This document shows, in pieces, positions 63,145-64,000 of a stretch of 64,000 nucleotides of DNA (its first letter is position 1; each line of letters opens with the position of its first letter). The notes under the pieces are model-generated. The model did no database searches. It was not told the origin of the DNA and saw only the letters and a program-made list of their open reading frames with translations. The position numbers and the translations under genes are program-made. Source of the DNA: Rhizobium mayense (lineage in GTDB: Bacteria > Pseudomonadota > Alphaproteobacteria > Rhizobiales > Rhizobiaceae); contig NZ_JARFYM010000009.1 in the NCBI RefSeq assembly GCF_030272705.1, positions 62,001-126,000 on the forward strand. The letters are read 5' to 3'.

Positions 63145-64000
63145 ATGGCCAAAGCCCGTACACAATTCATCTGCCAGAACTGCGGCACAGTCCACAATCG
63201 TTGGGCCGGCAAGTGCGACGGTTGCGGCGCATGGAACACCATCGTCGAGGAAGATCCGATGGGCGGTATCGGCGGCGGCCCTGCGAAGACGCCGAGGAAG
63301 GGAAAGCCCGTAACGCTGACGTCGCTTTCGGGGGAGATCGAGGAAGCGCCGCGCATCCATACCGGCATATCCGAGCTCGACCGAGCAACCGGCGGCGGCT
63401 TCGTCCGCGGCTCGGCCGTTCTCGTCGGCGGCGATCCCGGCATCGGCAAGTCGACGCTGCTGATGCAGGCAGCGGCCGCGCTGGCCCGTCGTGGGCACAA
63501 GATCGTTTATGTCTCCGGCGAAGAAGCCGTGGCGCAGGTTCGCCTGCGTGCCCAGCGGCTGAAAGCGGCCGACACGGAAGTCCTGCTGGCGGCGGAAACC
63601 AATGTCGAAGACATTCTGGCGACGCTTTCCGAAGGCAAGCGACCGGATCTCATCATTATCGATTCCATCCAGACGCTGTGGAGCGAGCTTGCCGAATCCG
63701 CGCCCGGCACCGTCACGCAGGTGCGCACCGGCGTCCAGGCGATGATTCGCTTCGCCAAGCAGACGGGTGCCGCCATGGTGCTGGTCGGCCACGTTACCAA
63801 GGACGGCCAGATCGCCGGTCCGCGCGTGGTCGAACATATGGTCGACGCCGTCCTTTATTTCGAAGGCGATCGCGGCCATCATTACCGCATCCTTCGCACG
63901 GTGAAGAATCGCTTCGGCCCAACGGACGAGATCGGCGTGTTCGAAATGTCCGACAGCGGCTTGCGTGACGTGGCCAATCCGTCTGAACTCTTCCTTGGTG
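63145..64000 (+). CDS. radA: DNA repair protein RadA, N-terminal part
   Basis: RadA promotes branch migration in recombination. The 285 visible codons contain the N-terminal C4 zinc finger (FICQNCGTVHNRWAGKCDGCGAW, residues about 8-31). The RecA-like core follows with Walker A GGDPGIGKSTLL, VSGEEAVAQVRLRA and Walker B LIIIDSIQTLW. The RadA-specific motif KNRFG is in RTVKNRFGPTDEIG. The gene continues past the right edge of the window, so the Lon-like C-terminal domain is not seen. ATG at 63145 is preceded by a moderately purine-rich GAGAACAG. Confidence 0.96.
   Translation, partial: MAKARTQFICQNCGTVHNRWAGKCDGCGAWNTIVEEDPMGGIGGGPAKTPRKGKPVTLTSLSGEIEEAPRIHTGISELDRATGGGFVRGSAVLVGGDPGIGKSTLLMQAAAALARRGHKIVYVSGEEAVAQVRLRAQRLKAADTEVLLAAETNVEDILATLSEGKRPDLIIIDSIQTLWSELAESAPGTVTQVRTGVQAMIRFAKQTGAAMVLVGHVTKDGQIAGPRVVEHMVDAVLYFEGDRGHHYRILRTVKNRFGPTDEIGVFEMSDSGLRDVANPSELFLG

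Noticed and set aside
1..64000. CRISPR arrays, tRNA/rRNA genes, insertion sequences, prophage or toxin-antitoxin pairs
   Set aside because: On reading both strands I found no regular spacer-repeat pattern, no cloverleaf-like gene, no transposase or integrase and no paired small toxin/antitoxin frames. The window is ordinary chromosome with small accessory modules.

Overview
The window is a stretch of ordinary chromosome from an alphaproteobacterium of the order Rhizobiales, most likely Rhizobium or a close relative. Pointers are the high GC content with strong third-position bias, a RopB/Omp25-type outer-membrane protein, the purM-purN pair divergent from a PerM-type permease, the SDR-uvrC-pgsA-moaD-moaE run, an arabinose/galactose 1-dehydrogenase of the Azospirillum type, and two intergenic repeats of kinds common in this order. 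The window starts inside one gene (PerM-type permease) and ends inside another (radA). I see no tRNA, rRNA, CRISPR array, insertion sequence, phage or integron.

Layout. 0-7.7 kb: purM-purN, an orphan PhnM-type amidohydrolase, a molybdopterin oxidoreductase overlapping a NUDIX hydrolase, rlmJ and a glutathione S-transferase. 7.7-11.4 kb: a divergent LysR/SDR pair, a RopB-type porin-like protein, and a pteridine-reductase-like SDR. 11.4-15 kb: uvrC, pgsA, moaD, moaE. 15-22 kb is accessory in character, with small regulator-plus-enzyme modules. These are TetR/aldo-keto reductase, a lone LivH-type permease divergent from a CGNR zinc-finger regulator and a lipoprotein, ndk, and HxlR with a GlcG-type protein and a quinone-oxidoreductase-like enzyme. 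22-30 kb: a stand-alone protein resembling a cyclase sensory domain, an ABC-F ATPase, a lipoprotein polysaccharide deacetylase, an S9 peptidase, a sugar dehydrogenase and a GrpB protein.

29.6-40.3 kb is an envelope block: pepA-holC run one way, and PAP2 phosphatase, lptF, lptG, lptD, surA, pdxA, rsmA run the other. It combines two neighbourhoods that are separate in Escherichia coli. 40.3-47 kb on the minus strand is fabD-fabG-acpP-fabF-mltG-yicC-gmk. 47-53 kb is accessory again: aldo-keto reductase, NTF2-like protein, MmyB-type regulator, SRPBCC protein, class III nucleotide cyclase, and an AT-richer gene for a secreted COG3904/SH3-type protein. 53.4-64 kb is the conserved rpsF-rpsR-DUF2232-rplI...dnaB-alr-radA region, interrupted by a MarR-regulated EmrAB-type efflux operon and by a LysE-type exporter.

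Regulation. Several local regulators sit beside clear inverted repeats placed where an operator would be. These are TetR at 15660-15672 (inside the promoter spacer of the aldo-keto reductase), HxlR at 20127-20150, CGNR/LivH at 17880-17903, LysR at 8624-8636, and MarR at 59234-59244. Strong intrinsic-terminator hairpins follow the SDR gene/RopB (9608-9637), the lipoprotein/ndk junction (18976-19002), the deacetylase (25601-25640), lptD (37319-37350), rpsR (54214-54239), rplI (55963-55994) and dnaB (61128-61152). I found no convincing undescribed defence, toxin or mobile system. The most unusual items are the CGNR/LivH module with its probable leaderless message, the hairpin over the deacetylase start region, the cyclase-like protein without a cyclase domain, and the secreted COG3904-SH3 protein.
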